A stretch of 64,000 bases of DNA, taken from Takakia lepidozioides. Taxonomy: Eukaryota; Streptophyta; Takakiopsida; Takakiales; Takakiaceae. The translations under genes were made by a program, and so were the position numbers. The stretch is from NCBI GenBank assembly GCA_030704615.1, contig CM060733.1, forward strand, positions 48,546,001 to 48,610,000, in the 5' to 3' direction. A model generated the notes under the pieces. It had not been told where the DNA came from, did no database searches, and saw only the letters and a program-made list of their open reading frames with translations. Positions 1-13,685 of this stretch are shown piece after piece (positions within the stretch are counted from its first letter, which is position 1; the number at the start of each line of letters is the position of its first letter).

Positions 1-3000
1 GTTCTTGAACCAGGCTGAAGAGTGCCTCTTCCAGCAGCAGTTCAGCTGTCTCAGATAATGCAGCCATACTCGAATGGTCAGGCGGTTCATTTGATTGAGG
101 TTCAACCTTATTGGGAGTGGAAGATTGTAACGCCTTCACCAAAACACTTGGACGTGGAGCTCTTCTTCCCTCTGCGTCCTCCCCCTTTGCTGTGATGAAG
201 CCAGAAAATGGTGCCTCCCCTGTATCACCCATATCGAAAGCAAAGGAAGGGCAAGGTTTTTCAGGTGTTTCTTGTCGAACGGGTCTCAGAGGTGGAGGAG
301 GTAATTCACCATCTCCCAAGCTCTCAAACATTTGAGATAACTTCTCCTCTACTGTCAGTGGTGTTGGATGTTCCTTTTGGAATTCCTCAAATTCCAATAT
401 GCGCTCTGTATCAAGTGTGCTAAAGTCAGCCTCATTACACTCATCATGCAAGGACTCTTGTAAGATCTCCAACAATATGCCATTGACAAACTCCGTCTGT
501 ATTTCCAACTCGCTCCTCTCTTGTGGCCTCCATGGTAGTCCTTCCTCAGATGACAAGAGATCTTCTTTGGTGGGGTGATAATGCTTTATCACAACGTGAC
601 TCACAACGGTCATATATAGCATAAATGTAGTGTTGGGTGGAGTGGTAGGTTCTAGATGGTCCAAACGCTCGAAGTAGTGCAAGTATGTGTTTGCCGCACT
701 CTTCTTCATTGCAAAATCTGTGACTTTTGATCTGGAGGATACAGTGGACAAAGTTAAAGCCGACTTGTGGATGAAGTTCCTATTGTATGGGCCCCATCCA
801 AGGCTCTTTGGCCATGTGTCTACTATGATCTCTGATTTCGTTTCCTCTGAGACACTCATCCCTCCAAGTGAAGATGCTGGGTCTTCCAACAATACCCTTA
901 GTTCACAGTACAGTGTTGTCTCAAATAGCTGCGGGTGCACGCCTGCGGTAAAAGAAATCTTGCACATGCAACGCTTCCCTGCATCGAGCACTCCACGTTG
1001 GGGCTCTACTGAGAACTGACCGTCAACCATGTGGTCAGCTGCCACACTGTTGCGCCACCAGAATGCAACCTGCAAAGAGTCACAGGTGCACATACATAAG
1101 GAAACAAGTCATGAACAAGGGAAGAGGTGGTGCAACCCACACTACTAGCCTTGATTTTGTTCATGTCGAAATCCACCTTATGCCATCACCGTAGCAATTA
1201 GGATAGTGGTCCTGTGCAGACTCCAATAATAAGCAGACTCACTAGGTTGAATTGGGGGAATGATACCCAGAAAGGCTTGCTAAGGAATGTTCTCAAACAC
1301 TTTTTCACACCATCAATTCACTGTAGGTCTGGTCTATCCAAGCTTCCAGAAATCGTTGTTCTCAGTAGACCTCTATGATAATCACTTGACTTGCTTTAAT
1401 GCATCTTCAGGGATATGTCACATTGCATGCTGACTCAGCAGTGCAACCTAACCAATGCCCCTTAATGAGACCTTCATGACAACATCAAGGAACTTGTGTG
1501 TGCTTTCGATCAGTAAACGATTTGCCAATTCCACAACTCAGGAAATCAGGCATTCTTCCAACCAACCATCTCTATCACGTTGGATATCACTTCTTATCCT
1601 TCACAGTTCACTGAAAGAAAATCCTGAGAAAGTCTATGGGCTTAGAATGGAGGGGGAAAATGGAGAGAAAAAAACTTACCCGTGTTTCATCCAACACATT
1701 TTGTATAGCAACCAGTCTGTGAGTCAGAGATAGCTCACAAATAGTCCCAAACTCCAGAAGTTCAGTTGAGAGGATAGCTGGGACACCAGGCCAGTTGTAG
1801 GTGGTACCTGGAATCCTCGGAGGCTCGCCATCCCTGGAATCTGGGTCATGTGGATCAGTGGGGAGCAACCCAACCCCTTGAAGGATCAAAAGCCCACCTT
1901 TCCCTTCCTCTATATTTACTGGAAGCTCAACCGAATATGTCTTGGCCTCCAGAGGCTGGAAGAGCCAGTTGAGCAAAACAGATTCCATTGGTGGAATGAC
2001 ACCTGTTGGATTCAGGCACCACATCACTCGAAAACCATAGTTGTTTTCTTGCATCCTGACCAAGGGAACCATGTCTACATTGTACACCATCTCAAGATTC
2101 CCAGTGTTACATAATTCAGTTGTTTGCAGAGGCGGGTTAACCTCTCCCACCACCGTGGACTTGAGGAATTGTGTGTCAGGTCGGTATACAAGACTTTTTA
2201 ATGGATTCAGTAGTGTCCCTCCACTGAGGTACATATGCACAGTGCGACCACTTGTTACCTCAAGGATTGCAGGGAACATATGGAATCCCTCTACACTGTG
2301 CCGATATGTGAGAAGTACAAATGATGTTTCACCTGGCTCCAAATGGCCTTTACGGGGCTCAACCTGGAAGAGTGGTCGCATCCTCAAGAGCCTCTCCTCA
2401 GATTCTGAGGGTTCCCCTTCTATCACCCAATTCTCGGTATCAACTTCTATATCATTCCACAATCGGATTCGCCATGCCACCCCTAAAGTTGTCCCACTTT
2501 TGAGCGCAAGAAGGATCACCGATGACTTTGATCCCAACTCCCGAACTCCGAAATGTAAAGGGAAATCCTGTGGACCATCCTGAATTGGTGCACCCATGCA
2601 AAACAATTCCTGTTGCACCACCTTTCCCCCAGCCCTCAATTTAATCTTTCCGTCTGTCAACTCACGGTTCAAATGTCTCAACAGACGTGCACGAAAAAAT
2701 TGCGGCGCACTCAACCCAAGAGTCCTTACAGATGCAAGAATTACTGAAGGGTGTATAGCACTCATCGAGAGGGTACAAGAAGCCTTTGACTCAACAGCGG
2801 AATCTGTCTCATCAGGCAGTGTGACATGCCCTCCTGCCTCTGCCAATGTACGAAGAGTCGACTCCTCAAAGCTCTCTGCTACAGGTGGAAAGAACGTTTT
2901 ACATATGATCTTATAGTCATAAGCTTGCGCTTTCAACGGGTGAAAAGTAACAAGTATGACCTTTGTCATCCCTCCTGCAAGTATCCCACGATAGCAATCA

Positions 3001-6000
3001 AATACGCAATGGTACGAATCTGTAGAGAGTGGGATATTTCCTGGATGGAGCTCCAGAAGAAACCGCAAACTCCCCACACTTGGATTGACAAGGGAAAACT
3101 TTTGTTTGTATGGGAACCCAGTATTGACTATGCCATACTCCAATTTTCCTGGACTGATTTGAATAGTTTGCACTATCCCCTCTCCATTCACAACCAGCAT
3201 GATGCGGCTCACATCCTTGCTTGTGACCTCTTCTATCAAATGGGTGCTTTCTTGAACAAAGACTTTTTCCACACATGCCGCATATAGACATGATATTTGA
3301 CAGTAATAGAGCTTCTCAAACTGTGGGAAGAAGAAGAACTCAATCATCTTCCTTTCGCCAGCCCGTATGAGGCCATGTGATGGTTCAATAATAAAAATCT
3401 TGGCAAATTTTGGAGGTACCTGCCACTCAAAATATGCTGGAACTGCACTTACATTCATAATTAAAATAGTTTGTGTTGCTTGTGTTCCAACACTGGTAGG
3501 CTTGAAACAGATCGCCTCCTTCCTCTCCAGCCTCACCTGCACGTTGGCTTCATCAGTATTTCTTCATCTGACACTGCACTAGAGGGCTAAACATGTGCAG
3601 CCAGTTTGTGCCACATATGTCATTTACAGTGAATCCAACTACTAAACATGACACTGTAGGTACTGCTGAGTAACTTGAAACCGACACTGTAAAGGTCCAA
3701 GAACATTCTATCCCCAACAAAGTCAAATCCAATTCTTACCAGGGAGAAATCCCACCTCCCTAGGGTGCAGAAGTCACACCAGAACCAAGTGTAATCTGAC
3801 TTTATTCTTGCATATAAATGCCTGTGACATGTATTCCGATAGCCTCGTGACTATCAAGCACCTGAAAGTACCTTGGGAATATGGCTGCTTGCAGTAAGGT
3901 TGACCTGCAAGGTGTCAGTGGCAGAGTTGTTAAGAGTGCAAACAACATGACCCACACTCAACTTGGGCTCACCCGCCTCATATCTGAATGAAATCATATT
4001 AAAGTCCTTTGGTGGAATCAACCCATGGGAAGGCTTCATACTAAACTCTGGAGGCAGATGTTCACTTGTGAATACGTATCTGTGGAGATTCATCACCCTG
4101 CCACTGTCAGATTAAAAATCCCTAATCCTCAGGAAAAGTCTACTAATGTTACCCCTTTCATTTCCTTCCCTTTCCTTTTGATCCAAAACTAAAGTGGATT
4201 GCTCAGCACATTCGGATTCAAGTTGAGCAGACATGGATATACATGACATGTAAACATTGGAGTCCCAGAGTGCATGTGCAATTTCTCATTCCATGCCTGC
4301 AGGGCTGTTAGATAGGCCGTCACAGCCCCTACATGCTCTTGCCACAAGCAGAGTTGCTCCATAGTTTTTTCTCCAGCCTCTTCATGTCAATGTTTTCTAA
4401 AACACAACCCTTCCAAAAGCAAGCAATGGTTCACAGGGGAAGTAGATACCTCAGGGGTGTGTTGGCATCATGGTTGTACATAAGGATGCTTTGGTATGCC
4501 CTGGTACCCTGTACGGCAGGTGGAAACACGACTTTGTGTGTAGACAAGGAAGCCAGTGGCATGAACATATGGCTCTTTTCCCGAAAGGTGTGACCTGTAA
4601 CTTGCACGGTAGTTGACCAATTTGGCAAAACGTGATATGAAGTCTTTGTCCATACAAAACAAGACAAAAGCTGATAGTAGTACATTTCATCCTGCATATA
4701 TCCATAGGCACAAGATAACCATGTGTTATTGGACTTGTCCACACACCATTTTGCACATTTAACATGGCAATATTATGGAGACCAGCATTGGGCATTGGAG
4801 CCGAATACCACACAAAGGGAAGACTAGCGTTTAGAAGGATGGATACAAGTAAATTTGGCAGCTAAACGAGAATCTGTCATCTCCAAACCAACAATTTTGT
4901 GCCACGTGATTAGGAGGAATTTGTAGATTTCAATTTAGGTAGCATGTGCTTGAAGGAGGGAGTATACCTGTGAAGGTGTAAACGTGACACTGAATGGAAA
5001 TGATAACCCTGATGGGATGACAACCATTTCTGGTTCCACATGGAACACAGTCCGTAATGGTTCAGGCTCTGGCTTGATTTTGGGAGGTGGGAGCTTACTA
5101 ACTACATATTTAGCCCTAATTGAGGCAACATGGGGTTGTTCAGCTTCCCAGGGTGCCATCCACATACAAGTGACTGGGTCAGCAAGGTTGTTCTTCACAT
5201 ACACAAGCTGCACAGGTGACTCTACCATGCTCTCTCTAACTCCAAAGTCAAGGAATGTTTGATCAACAGTAACTGGATCCCAGTCAACCATTCTTCCCAG
5301 GAAATATTCCTCCCAACACTCCAAGGCTGAAATCCCCCCTGTAGCTTCATGCCTGTTCTCCATTACCAACACATTGCTCTCTTTCATCTGCAAGAGCCAT
5401 TTTATTTCAACGTCCGTCAGTTCACATTTATACCAGGGGAAGAGAGGGAAAGTAGAAATGAAATGAAATGGTACTTTAGAGAAGAAGAATAATTAAAGAG
5501 GGAGAGAGAGAGAGTTCTTAAAAAACGTCATGCTCCTCTCTCTCTCTCACACACACACAAAACACACAAGGCTACGGCACACAACGTCTTATGAGCTTTA
5601 TGTGAATTAGGTAGTGTGAATTGTCAATCATGCAGGCGTAGCTCTGAGTTGTAAGCTATCTCTGCACAGCAAAAGGCAAAATTCCTATTTCAGCAAGGGA
5701 GATAATGATCACTCAATTAGATACATGTAGACAATGGGCACCTTGACATCCCAATTGTCAAAAACAGGGAATGCCCGATGTTCGAATGGGGCAGCAGTAA
5801 GCAACATGTTCGCCAAGGCACCTGAAGATCTGCCAGCCCCATCAGGCAGTTTAGCTTGCTCTCCCTCACCCACCACTCCTACTGTTGTAAACCAGTTACC
5901 GGTGGTCCATTCCTCAGGGCCAGCAGCGGGTACATTTTCAGTAGGATGCCCATAAAGGACATCAATGGGATCTGGATATATGGGTCCTTCGCCCGCACCC

Positions 6001-8739
6001 TCTTCTGTTTCGTATGTGGAAAGTTCAGGAACATCTGCCTTGAGCATTGCAACCATCTCCCTCTCAGCTATGATAAGCTTCAAGTTCTCTCGGTGCTCGT
6101 AGATATGGTAAGGCAGCAGAGTGGGCGATCTCAAAGCAACTTTGTAGCAAGTCCCAATCACATCAACAAATAGTGGATACTGGTCTTGCAATATCACCAG
6201 TACGCGCTTGTAGTAGTTCATTGTCTCAAGGGGTCGAAAGTGGCAATGGAAAAGAATTGAACGATTTGCTCTGCATACCCCCCTTGGTTGCATAAACTCA
6301 AATAAACGGACCTCGTCTGTAACAAATTGAAATGCAACAGATGAAGCAGACTGATTGTCCACAGTGATAGTACGGTGAGAAGAACTGCCAGACTCCACAC
6401 TGCCAAAATCCATGAAGGGGACAGTGAACCTGATAATAGGGCGGGTGGCAGTGCCTGAGCAAGCAAACGAAGCACGACGAGCCTGAGATGTGAACATCTC
6501 AAACTGTTCTAAAGAGAAGGTGCCAGCTACAATTGGATGGTAAGATACCTGCAACAGACAGCGCAGAGGCAGGCTCCTTACTGTCGCATTGATCCAGGCC
6601 TTCACACGATCTCATCATATACATACACACTCTCTTTCTTTCTCTCATCCTATTCACAGTTTGTTTCTCTTTAGCCCACCTTTTTCAGGGTAAACAAATT
6701 CTCTCACTATGGATTGGCTGTCTGAAGTCATTCTAACGAAAATCCCAAATGGTTTTGGATGTTTAGGCGAATGGAAGAGACAAACAAATGTCCGAAAGCC
6801 CCAGGATTCTAGACACAGACATTAGTATAAATGATAACTAATGTAAGATGTTGCACATGACTACCTTCAAGATTATCATGACATTCCCTTCGTTCATGAA
6901 TCTTGCCTTATAAAGCCTTTGCAGTTCCTTGGAATGCAATTACCAAATCACAACAAATCAAGAAGAAATCAAAAGGCACCTTGAGAGCAAGAGCTGAATT
7001 TGGTGGAATGGCTCCGTCCATGGGCTGGACTGAGAAAACACAATCATGACCATGATACCAGGCATCCACCCTCTTTATAGTGAACCGTGCAATCACAGGA
7101 GAGATGTTGGTCACTATCAGCTCCATCTCCTTCGATGTGCGCGTCAGGACATCTCCAAATTCAAGTACTGGCCTACTCAATGCCAGAAATGAGTACTTGC
7201 CTATCCCGAAGAGCTTTATTTGTCCCTTTGACTTTGTTGTTGTGCCGACATTTGCCTGTATAAAGGTTTGATTTTACCTGCATTTAGTTTTGCTTTTCTT
7301 CAGAGGGTATGATGTACTTCTGGTGCATCCACTTTGGTCTCCAGAGTTAGTCCAATGTGAGGCTCTTGTTTACTACCACCACCACTATGCTAGAATCAAT
7401 TTTACTATGTTCAGTGTTTCTGCTAACATTTCCCCTCATTTGGTACAATCATAAGGCTGTTGAGCAGTAAGTCCTGAAGGGATAGAGTTTACCATCAGAT
7501 TTTCCAACAGACTAGGAATTATACATGGTTGACCCCTCCTACAAGGATAAAGCTAAAATTCTCACAATCATTCCACGAGATAAAGAATGGCTTGAAGGTG
7601 CAAAGCCCCTTAACTGCTTACCAAACCCTTGTAGGCAGTTGCATTGTCAGGGCAGAAATGACAAGACATGGTCGCCACTTGTCCAGGTTTCAAATTTCCC
7701 TGAACTGGAGTTATGGAGAAGGGATGCGAAGCTGCCCATTTATACCCTACAATGAAGTCTTGGTCGTTGTGAATGTCAAACTTCTTTGTTAGCACGTCCT
7801 TCACAGGACAATATTTGAAATCAATTCTTGTTGGAAGTCCCAAGTCCACAGAGGGAAGCAAACCCCGCAAATGCAAGGTAAAAGATCCCTGCCAACAAAC
7901 CAGCTCACTCAGAATATTTCATACATCATTGGTATTGCAGTGAAAGACATAGTCACTTTGCTCTAGTGATATATTTCAGGTTTGAAGCTTGTCAACAAAA
8001 GGTGCTGTACCCATAGGAGAAGCCCCGGATGCTTCTTTAGTAGCAATGAACTTCATGGTTTGATGATACACTATGAGCTGTGGAGTTGTGGAGAGCCTAC
8101 CCGGGCTGTTCGGAACACAATGCTACTAAAATACTCTTCCACATTTTCAGGGCGGAAGAAAACGATGATGGCAGCTGTCATGCCAGGGTTCAATTTGGCA
8201 TGTGACTCTTGGAATGAGGTGTTGAAGTAGGGCGTGTCTGGCTCTTCCCATCTTAGAGTCTGTCTCAAGAAATTCCCACAAACACATTGTTTCGTTTTTA
8301 AAGAAATCCGTGCACATAAGTAACATTCAGATAGGCATCCTTCACATGGAATCCTACAAATACAAGGTACTGAAACACACCACGTAGAAACAGAAAGATC
8401 ACTTGGCAAAGCAGGACCTCATTCAGATTATAAGAATGTCAACAACAGAATTACTACAATTTAATAGGCAAAAGTGTGGGTTAGATGATGAGTGAGTGCT
8501 ACTCATAACTACCCACAAAGAATGCACCCTATATGAAAGATGATACCTCTATTTGGTAGACATTTTGATACCTGCACTTTGTTTAGAATATTTTTGATGT
8601 AGAAAGTCTTGTGGTGTTCATGTCCAGGCTTCCACCGTTCCCATTCTAGTTCACTTGGGCAATCCAGTTTAAGGCGGATTTTTCGCAGATCGCGGTCATT
8701 CTTGATGCTCTTCAAATTGAACTTTGGTACAAACTCCAT
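1..8739 (-). CDS. CFAP65: Cilia- and flagella-associated protein 65 (CFAP65/CCDC108), 3' end outside window
   Basis: Axonemal protein built from repeated ASH/MSP-like immunoglobulin folds, needed for motile flagella; in plants its expected place is sperm. Exons read on the minus strand: 8572-8739, 8101-8259, 7622-7888, 6980-7255, 5742-6548, 4968-5387, 4450-4670, 3872-4097, 1680-3536 and 1-1069. Every junction is GT-AG with matching phase, giving about 1823 codons; the human protein is about 1925 aa. Exon 1 carries the family-like LEWERWKPGHEHHKTFYIKN. Later exons repeat 'SPGK..YG.VNTG' and 'LEPGETSF' type beta-fold signatures. The last exon ends in an acidic/Pro segment and a helix (ETAELLLEEALFSLVQE) typical of the family C-terminus. 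The start ATG at 8739 is the first in frame, but a further 5' exon cannot be excluded. The acceptor of the 3872-4097 exon has an alternative 8 bases upstream. I see no frameshift or internal stop in the exons. Confidence 0.88.
5455..5483. repeat. Short copy of a LINE 3' tail inside a CFAP65 intron
   Basis: The (GAAAT)n run followed by GGTACTTTA is also the junction at the 3' end of the LINE at 17.1-18.3 kb. Here only about 25 bp are shared, so this is either an extremely truncated insertion or chance. A (CT)n/(CA)n low-complexity run follows at about 5536-5570. Confidence 0.35.
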
Positions 8740-9731
8740 ATTCCCACTTCTTATATCACTTTCATCGAACTCTGGCCAGTGTTAGACAAATATATGCTTC
8801 TCTTAAGAACGTGAGGCAGTGTCAAACCCATGCATGCTGTAACATATCAGATAATAGCTTCCGTCTCTCAATAGAAACCCTAAACATCTCTAAAAAGCAG
8901 TAGAATTTCTGTAGTTCTCAACCACTTTTGAGCATATCCGCATATGACTCGTGCTTTTGGGATGAGATCAAAGTTGCTCCATTTTGTTCACAGGTTTGCA
9001 TTGATGCTTTCACACAAACAACTCTCTGAGCACAAGTGTTCATGCCTCTAAATGTAAGAAGTTCAACAAAATTATGGAACCTAAATTCTAATACTACTTG
9101 CCTACATGTAACAGTTCGCAGTGTGAGAAGTTCCAAACAACAAACGAAGGTAGAAAAGCTTCTAAATCATAGAGACAAAATGTAACGACTCCGGTTGGAG
9201 ATTAGCATGAAAAATGAGTGCTTCCATCATCAGCGAATGGTGCGGCGTCCTACTAAGAGGTGGGCAGTTCCCACAGCTACCAGACAATACAACAACACCC
9301 GTTACAGATTGGTGAACCACGCATATCACATACTCCAACATCGGCATGTGTGGATATGAACCAGAACCATCTGCAGCCCTACCAAGTGAGCTGTTTATAA
9401 GGTGGAAGCTAAAAAAAAATTAGGGTATTTCTTGTGCTTGATACATACCATTCCATTGCTGAGTTGATCCGTCAGAGGCACTCAGGTCTTGGTGTGTCCT
9501 CTGTGTCAGATTGGCACCAACAACGTTTCCTGCTTGCTGGCATTTTGATCACAATTCTCACGCGTCTTGCGAGTGACATGCTCCTCGCAATCCTCTTGTC
9601 TGAAACAAGCAAGTGACATGGATGAGTGCGAGTGTGTCACAGTGCCATCAAAGGGGAAGGGGCAGCAGCAGCGGAGTCTCAATCTCATAAGTGGTTATAA
9701 CTCACTCAAACTGGCGCCACTTTGAATACTA

Positions 9732-9866
9732 CCGTTAAGAGAGCCTCTAACTTAGTGACGAAGTAGAGTACACTGTACAAGTGTTAAGGAGGAGCTTTCC
9801 GTTAAGAGAGCCTCTAACTTAGTGAGAAAGTACAGTACACTATACCAAGAGTTAGAGGGATAAGTG
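9732..9866. repeat. Two-copy tandem repeat, period about 67 bp
   Basis: The block beginning CCGTTAAGAGAGCCTCTAAC occurs at 9732 and again at 9799. Both copies continue through a similar AAGTA.AGTACACT segment with a few substitutions. It lies upstream of CFAP65, outside any exon I modelled. Confidence 0.8.
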
Positions 9867-10149
9867 TCATTTCTTAATACTTTGTAATGGTTTCAATCAG
9901 TGTTGGAAGGTCTGGTATCAAGTTTAGGACATACCAGTCTGGTATGAGTATCAAAGGTTTCACAAAATGTTCATACCAGTCTGGTATATGTAATGGCAGA
10001 TGCATTTTTTCTGTTAGATTCATATTTTATTTGCAAAGTATTCCATTGTATGAGTGTATTTCATGTGAACAAAGTTGATGTTATCTCAAATGTTACAATT
10101 TGTATGCTGTGCCTTGGATAAGTAATACATTTCTAATTGTTATATATTG

Positions 10150-10260
10150 AAATCTTCTTCTCTCTCTATATGAAGGAGAAGACTCCGACCAAAGTCGGGT
10201 TAACTAGAACCACTTCACTGCCTTGCGGCTACTGCCCCCATTCAGGGGTGGGTGAAAAGA
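10150..10260 (-). mobile_element. Retroelement 3' end with hairpin tail (minus orientation)
   Basis: Read on the minus strand, the sequence GCAGTAGCCGCAAG..GAAGTGG leads into a hairpin at 10182-10201 (loop TTTG) and then a CT/TA/GA-rich tail. The same order occurs at 34.08-34.14 kb, and the hairpin and tail part also at 42.42-42.51 kb. The element may extend further into 10.26-10.65 kb, where open frames are broken and I could not identify a domain. Confidence 0.55.
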
Positions 10261-11586
10261 AGGACCAAGTACTTAGGGGGTTTATCTCAGTTTGTTGTGA
10301 AGCTAATGGGTGGGTTGGTTGTCTCCAAGCTTGCCTTTATTGATGATGATAGCTATTAGGGTGGCGATTGAGGTGAATTTCTTTATAGCATCGGGATATG
10401 GTTTTTGGGCAGTATGAGGAGGTTGGAGTGGACAGATTTGAGGCTGTTTGCGTGGATACCTCCACACACACCAGCTGTGAGTATGTGCAGAGGGCCGAGC
10501 CTTGTCGTCTGAGGACGTGCGCAAGGATGGCTGTGCACTATGTGAATCAGATATCTGGTATCTTGTTGGATCCCTCCAAGTGTTACATTTTACAAACTCA
10601 CAAGGGATAACACTTATCCCACGGTAGCCTGTAGAGATCAACAGCCATCAGATACTTCCCAATCAAAGTTATTTGTGTATCACTTGATTAGCGGAACTTG
10701 TAGTTGGAAGAAGAGCACCTAATTTGAGCTTCTGTTGTTGGCAGCATGCTACTTGGGACATGGTAGCTTGAGCCATATGTTGGTGCAGTGAAGATGGAGC
10801 ACAAATGGTATACTTTTCATCTTGTTCTGAAAGTTTAGTGCTCATCCTTTCCTTTTCCTGTTGCTGTCTTGTGAATATGGTGTTGCTCCCTTGCACACTC
10901 ATGCTCTCCCCTTTTTCGCCAGTGGATCCACCGTAAAGAGCTGTGGAAAGGACTCATTCCAACTTACAGAGCTTTACATACTGAAGTATAATCACTCAAA
11001 TTACTCAAGCTACTCAATGTGGGAAGGTGACTATGACACCCAATGGGCTTTTATTACTTCAACAATGTTGCAGAACATATTGATCATGTTTGACTCATGT
11101 CATATTCTAAAGTAATTGCCCTCAATATTTTACAGTCGAGTGGCCTGCAAGGAGAAGAGGCTCTTATTTATGCCAACTCCGGTTTTCGCCTCTCTCTCTC
11201 TCGTGGTGATGCAACATTTGAGGGCTGGTTGCAGAATCCCTGCAGCTTCCCTCCGAGGAGAGTCACACACATGCGAGCTTCCCCTTCCAAGGACCGACAG
11301 GAAGCACATTCATTTCCACATTCTTGGAAAAGCACCTCTCAACAATTTTCTTCTGAATGCGAGTAAATCCCTCAACCACACATGGACCTCTTGCAAGGAT
11401 CTCCCTTTAAAGAAGTGGGTGCCTCAGGCAATGTTGCTAAAGCTTTCTGAAGGCTTGAGTTCGTTGCTTTTGGGGGCTGGCAACATCTGTAGATCAAGCC
11501 TCTTCATCTGCCCTGATAAGACCAGATAAGTTGTTCAAAAGTCACGGGTATGAAGAATTCATCCGCTATGAAGGGACACTCACCTA

Positions 11587-13215
11587 TTAGGTCCCCTCCT
11601 CCACAGGCCGGCCTTCAATTCCTGAAGTGGGTCCACTCGATTGGGGAGTCCCAGGTGTTGTCCCAGGCTGCAGCTCCAAGACAAGCAACCGCACTGCTTT
11701 GCTCATTTGTTCCAGACGCAGTGCACTCAGTGCTGGAATGGCTGCTCTGTTTGGTGCTTCTTCCTCATTGGATTTTGCAACCCTCGTTGTCAGGGGGCCT
11801 GTTGCTTCATCCACCAGACACTCAGAGACTATCCTTTGCCTCAAGGACTCCTGCAAAGAGAACAACACACAAAGTTATCTAAATATTTTGTCACGTCTCT
11901 GGGGGATTCTCTCTGATTTCTTCCTGTTGCCAAGTTGGAACAGGAAATTATGAGGAGAAATATAAGTGTATTTTAAATACGCACCCGGCAAATCCATCGA
12001 TACAGGTGAACAATTCGCTAAAGACAAGTATCTCTTGCCACGCAGCACACTTCCCAACTTCAGGGAGGTACTTTAGATATGGACAAAATTAGACACATCA
12101 CAGATTAAAGGTGCAAATCCCTAAGGTGTGTACACGCGCAGCAAACGATGCTACCATCAACAAGCCTCCAAGGCTGTACCCCTGCGTGAGTGGCTGCAAA
12201 TCATCAAAAGAGATAGGGTGCAGAATGTGTACCACAAATTCTTGGGCATGATCACAGGCAGCATGAAAAAGCTGCATACTGTTGTAGAAAAGCTCAAGGG
12301 CTGCATCTGTCCGTGCTGTCCTCCTTTTCACAACAATTGAAAACCTCTTAGTCTTAATACAAAAACCCCATCTCTCTTTATCTCCTTATCCAACACCTAC
12401 TTAGAGTGAACAAAACGTTGTTGGCCAGGGCCCAGCACTCAGTAATTACAAGCTGGGTTTCCTGATGGCTCAAATGCTCCCAACTGGAGCTGGGAGGATT
12501 AAGTTCCTGCTGAGACTATGTCCTCAAGCATGTATCATACACACAGTAGACAGAGGGCCGAATAAATACACCTCGGAGTTTTTCCCCATATCATCTGCTT
12601 ATCTTGTCTCTGTGTGCCTGCAGTTACATAGACGCATACACTAGGAAACCCACGAATTTAGCGCAGCCATAGTCATGTTTTGCATTCAGTCTGAAAAATA
12701 AGTCATAACTGATCGGGGCAAGAATTGGTAAGTCCAGGACTTGCAAAGACAGAGCCCATCCAGTAATACGTACTGCACATCAGAGGACTCCTTCGCCTCC
12801 AATACTGTTGCTGCCGCACTAAGAAGCCCCTGCGAGACACACTGAGCTTAGGATATACTATTCACTGCTGTACTACATGCCAAATCTTGGAATGTACTAC
12901 ACCCAAACATCTGGAAACGGGCATCTAAACCTCTTCCACCATTCCAAGGTGACGTAGATGGTTGAACATCAGGCATGACCAGTGCAGGAAAGGCACTGTC
13001 CCCAAAAAGAGACAAACACTAAATTGGTTTAAGGGCTGCTTGTGCCCTCTTAACTAGCGCCCCCAAGGTGTCGGCTTGCAAGACGGTACACACAGATTCA
13101 TTGTTGCATTTCTGACTTTCTTATATGTCACAGGATTCACATGCACAAATCATTGGCGAGAGAAGACGAAGGATACCTGGTAGGCTTTGTCCAGGCTTTG
13201 GACCTGCGGCTCCAT
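11587..13215 (-). CDS. MED32: Mediator complex subunit MED32
   Basis: Small plant Mediator tail-module subunit (MED2/29-like) that links transcription factors to RNA polymerase II in the nucleus. Exons: 13177-13215 (MEPQVQSLDKAYQ), 12774-12829 (GLLSAAATVLEAKESSDV), 12233-12323 (RTARTDAALELF.. HAACDHAQEFV) and 11587-11850 (ESLRQRIVSECLVDEATG ... LSALRLEQMSKAVRLLVLEL). Junction phases are 0, 2 and 0 and all fit. The product is 149 aa; Arabidopsis MED32 is about 150 aa. The blocks VLEAKESS, TDAALE, CLVDEATG and RLEQMSKAVR are the family's hallmarks. The C-terminus is a short Pro/Gly/Ser tail. Three of the four exons are under 100 bp, so automated annotation could easily miss them. The exon 3 acceptor (GTGAAAAG) has a weak pyrimidine tract. 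Confidence 0.93.
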
Positions 13216-13685
13216 GCTGGGGCCTGCTGTTCGATGAGCCTGCGCTTTGTTTCAGGTATATCTTCTCCTCCTCCTTCCCGAACTTAGACGGCAGGTCCGC
13301 CTCCCGAGTCGCGCATCCCGATTGTTGAGGAAAATGCGATTGTCGTTGTATTGCAGATCTATTTGGCCTAAAATTCAGGGCAAGAATTTTACTGTAATCT
13401 TGCAGCTGGATTCAAGTGAATGTTCCTGATTGTAATGACATTTTTGCTGGTGACGAGAATGGGTGCGTCGGAGAGGCAGAATCAGAGCCAAGGGCCGGCC
13501 AGATCCATGGGAAACTTTCTACTCTTTCTACTGCAATTTGACCCAACGGCGTGCATGAATTCCTCCAAGATCCTGTTTTTGGGTTACTCAGCTAAAATTG
13601 GGTACAAGCTATTGAACTGATGGCCTGTAAATGGCTTGCAAAATTAATCTGGATTGGAGTCTCGAGGAAAGACAAAGCTGCCAAG

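Larger units (their letters stand above)
8740..11586. other. Intergenic region between CFAP65 and MED32
   Basis: I see no coding exon between the CFAP65 start and the MED32 stop. It holds a 67-bp-period tandem duplication (9732-9866) and the end of a retroelement with a hairpin tail (10.15-10.25 kb). The rest is unremarkable sequence, presumably including the CFAP65 promoter and the MED32 3' UTR. Confidence 0.5.

Noticed and set aside
2041-3287. Plus-strand open frames of 150-180 aa
   Set aside because: They are antisense shadows of the large CFAP65 exon (1680-3536).
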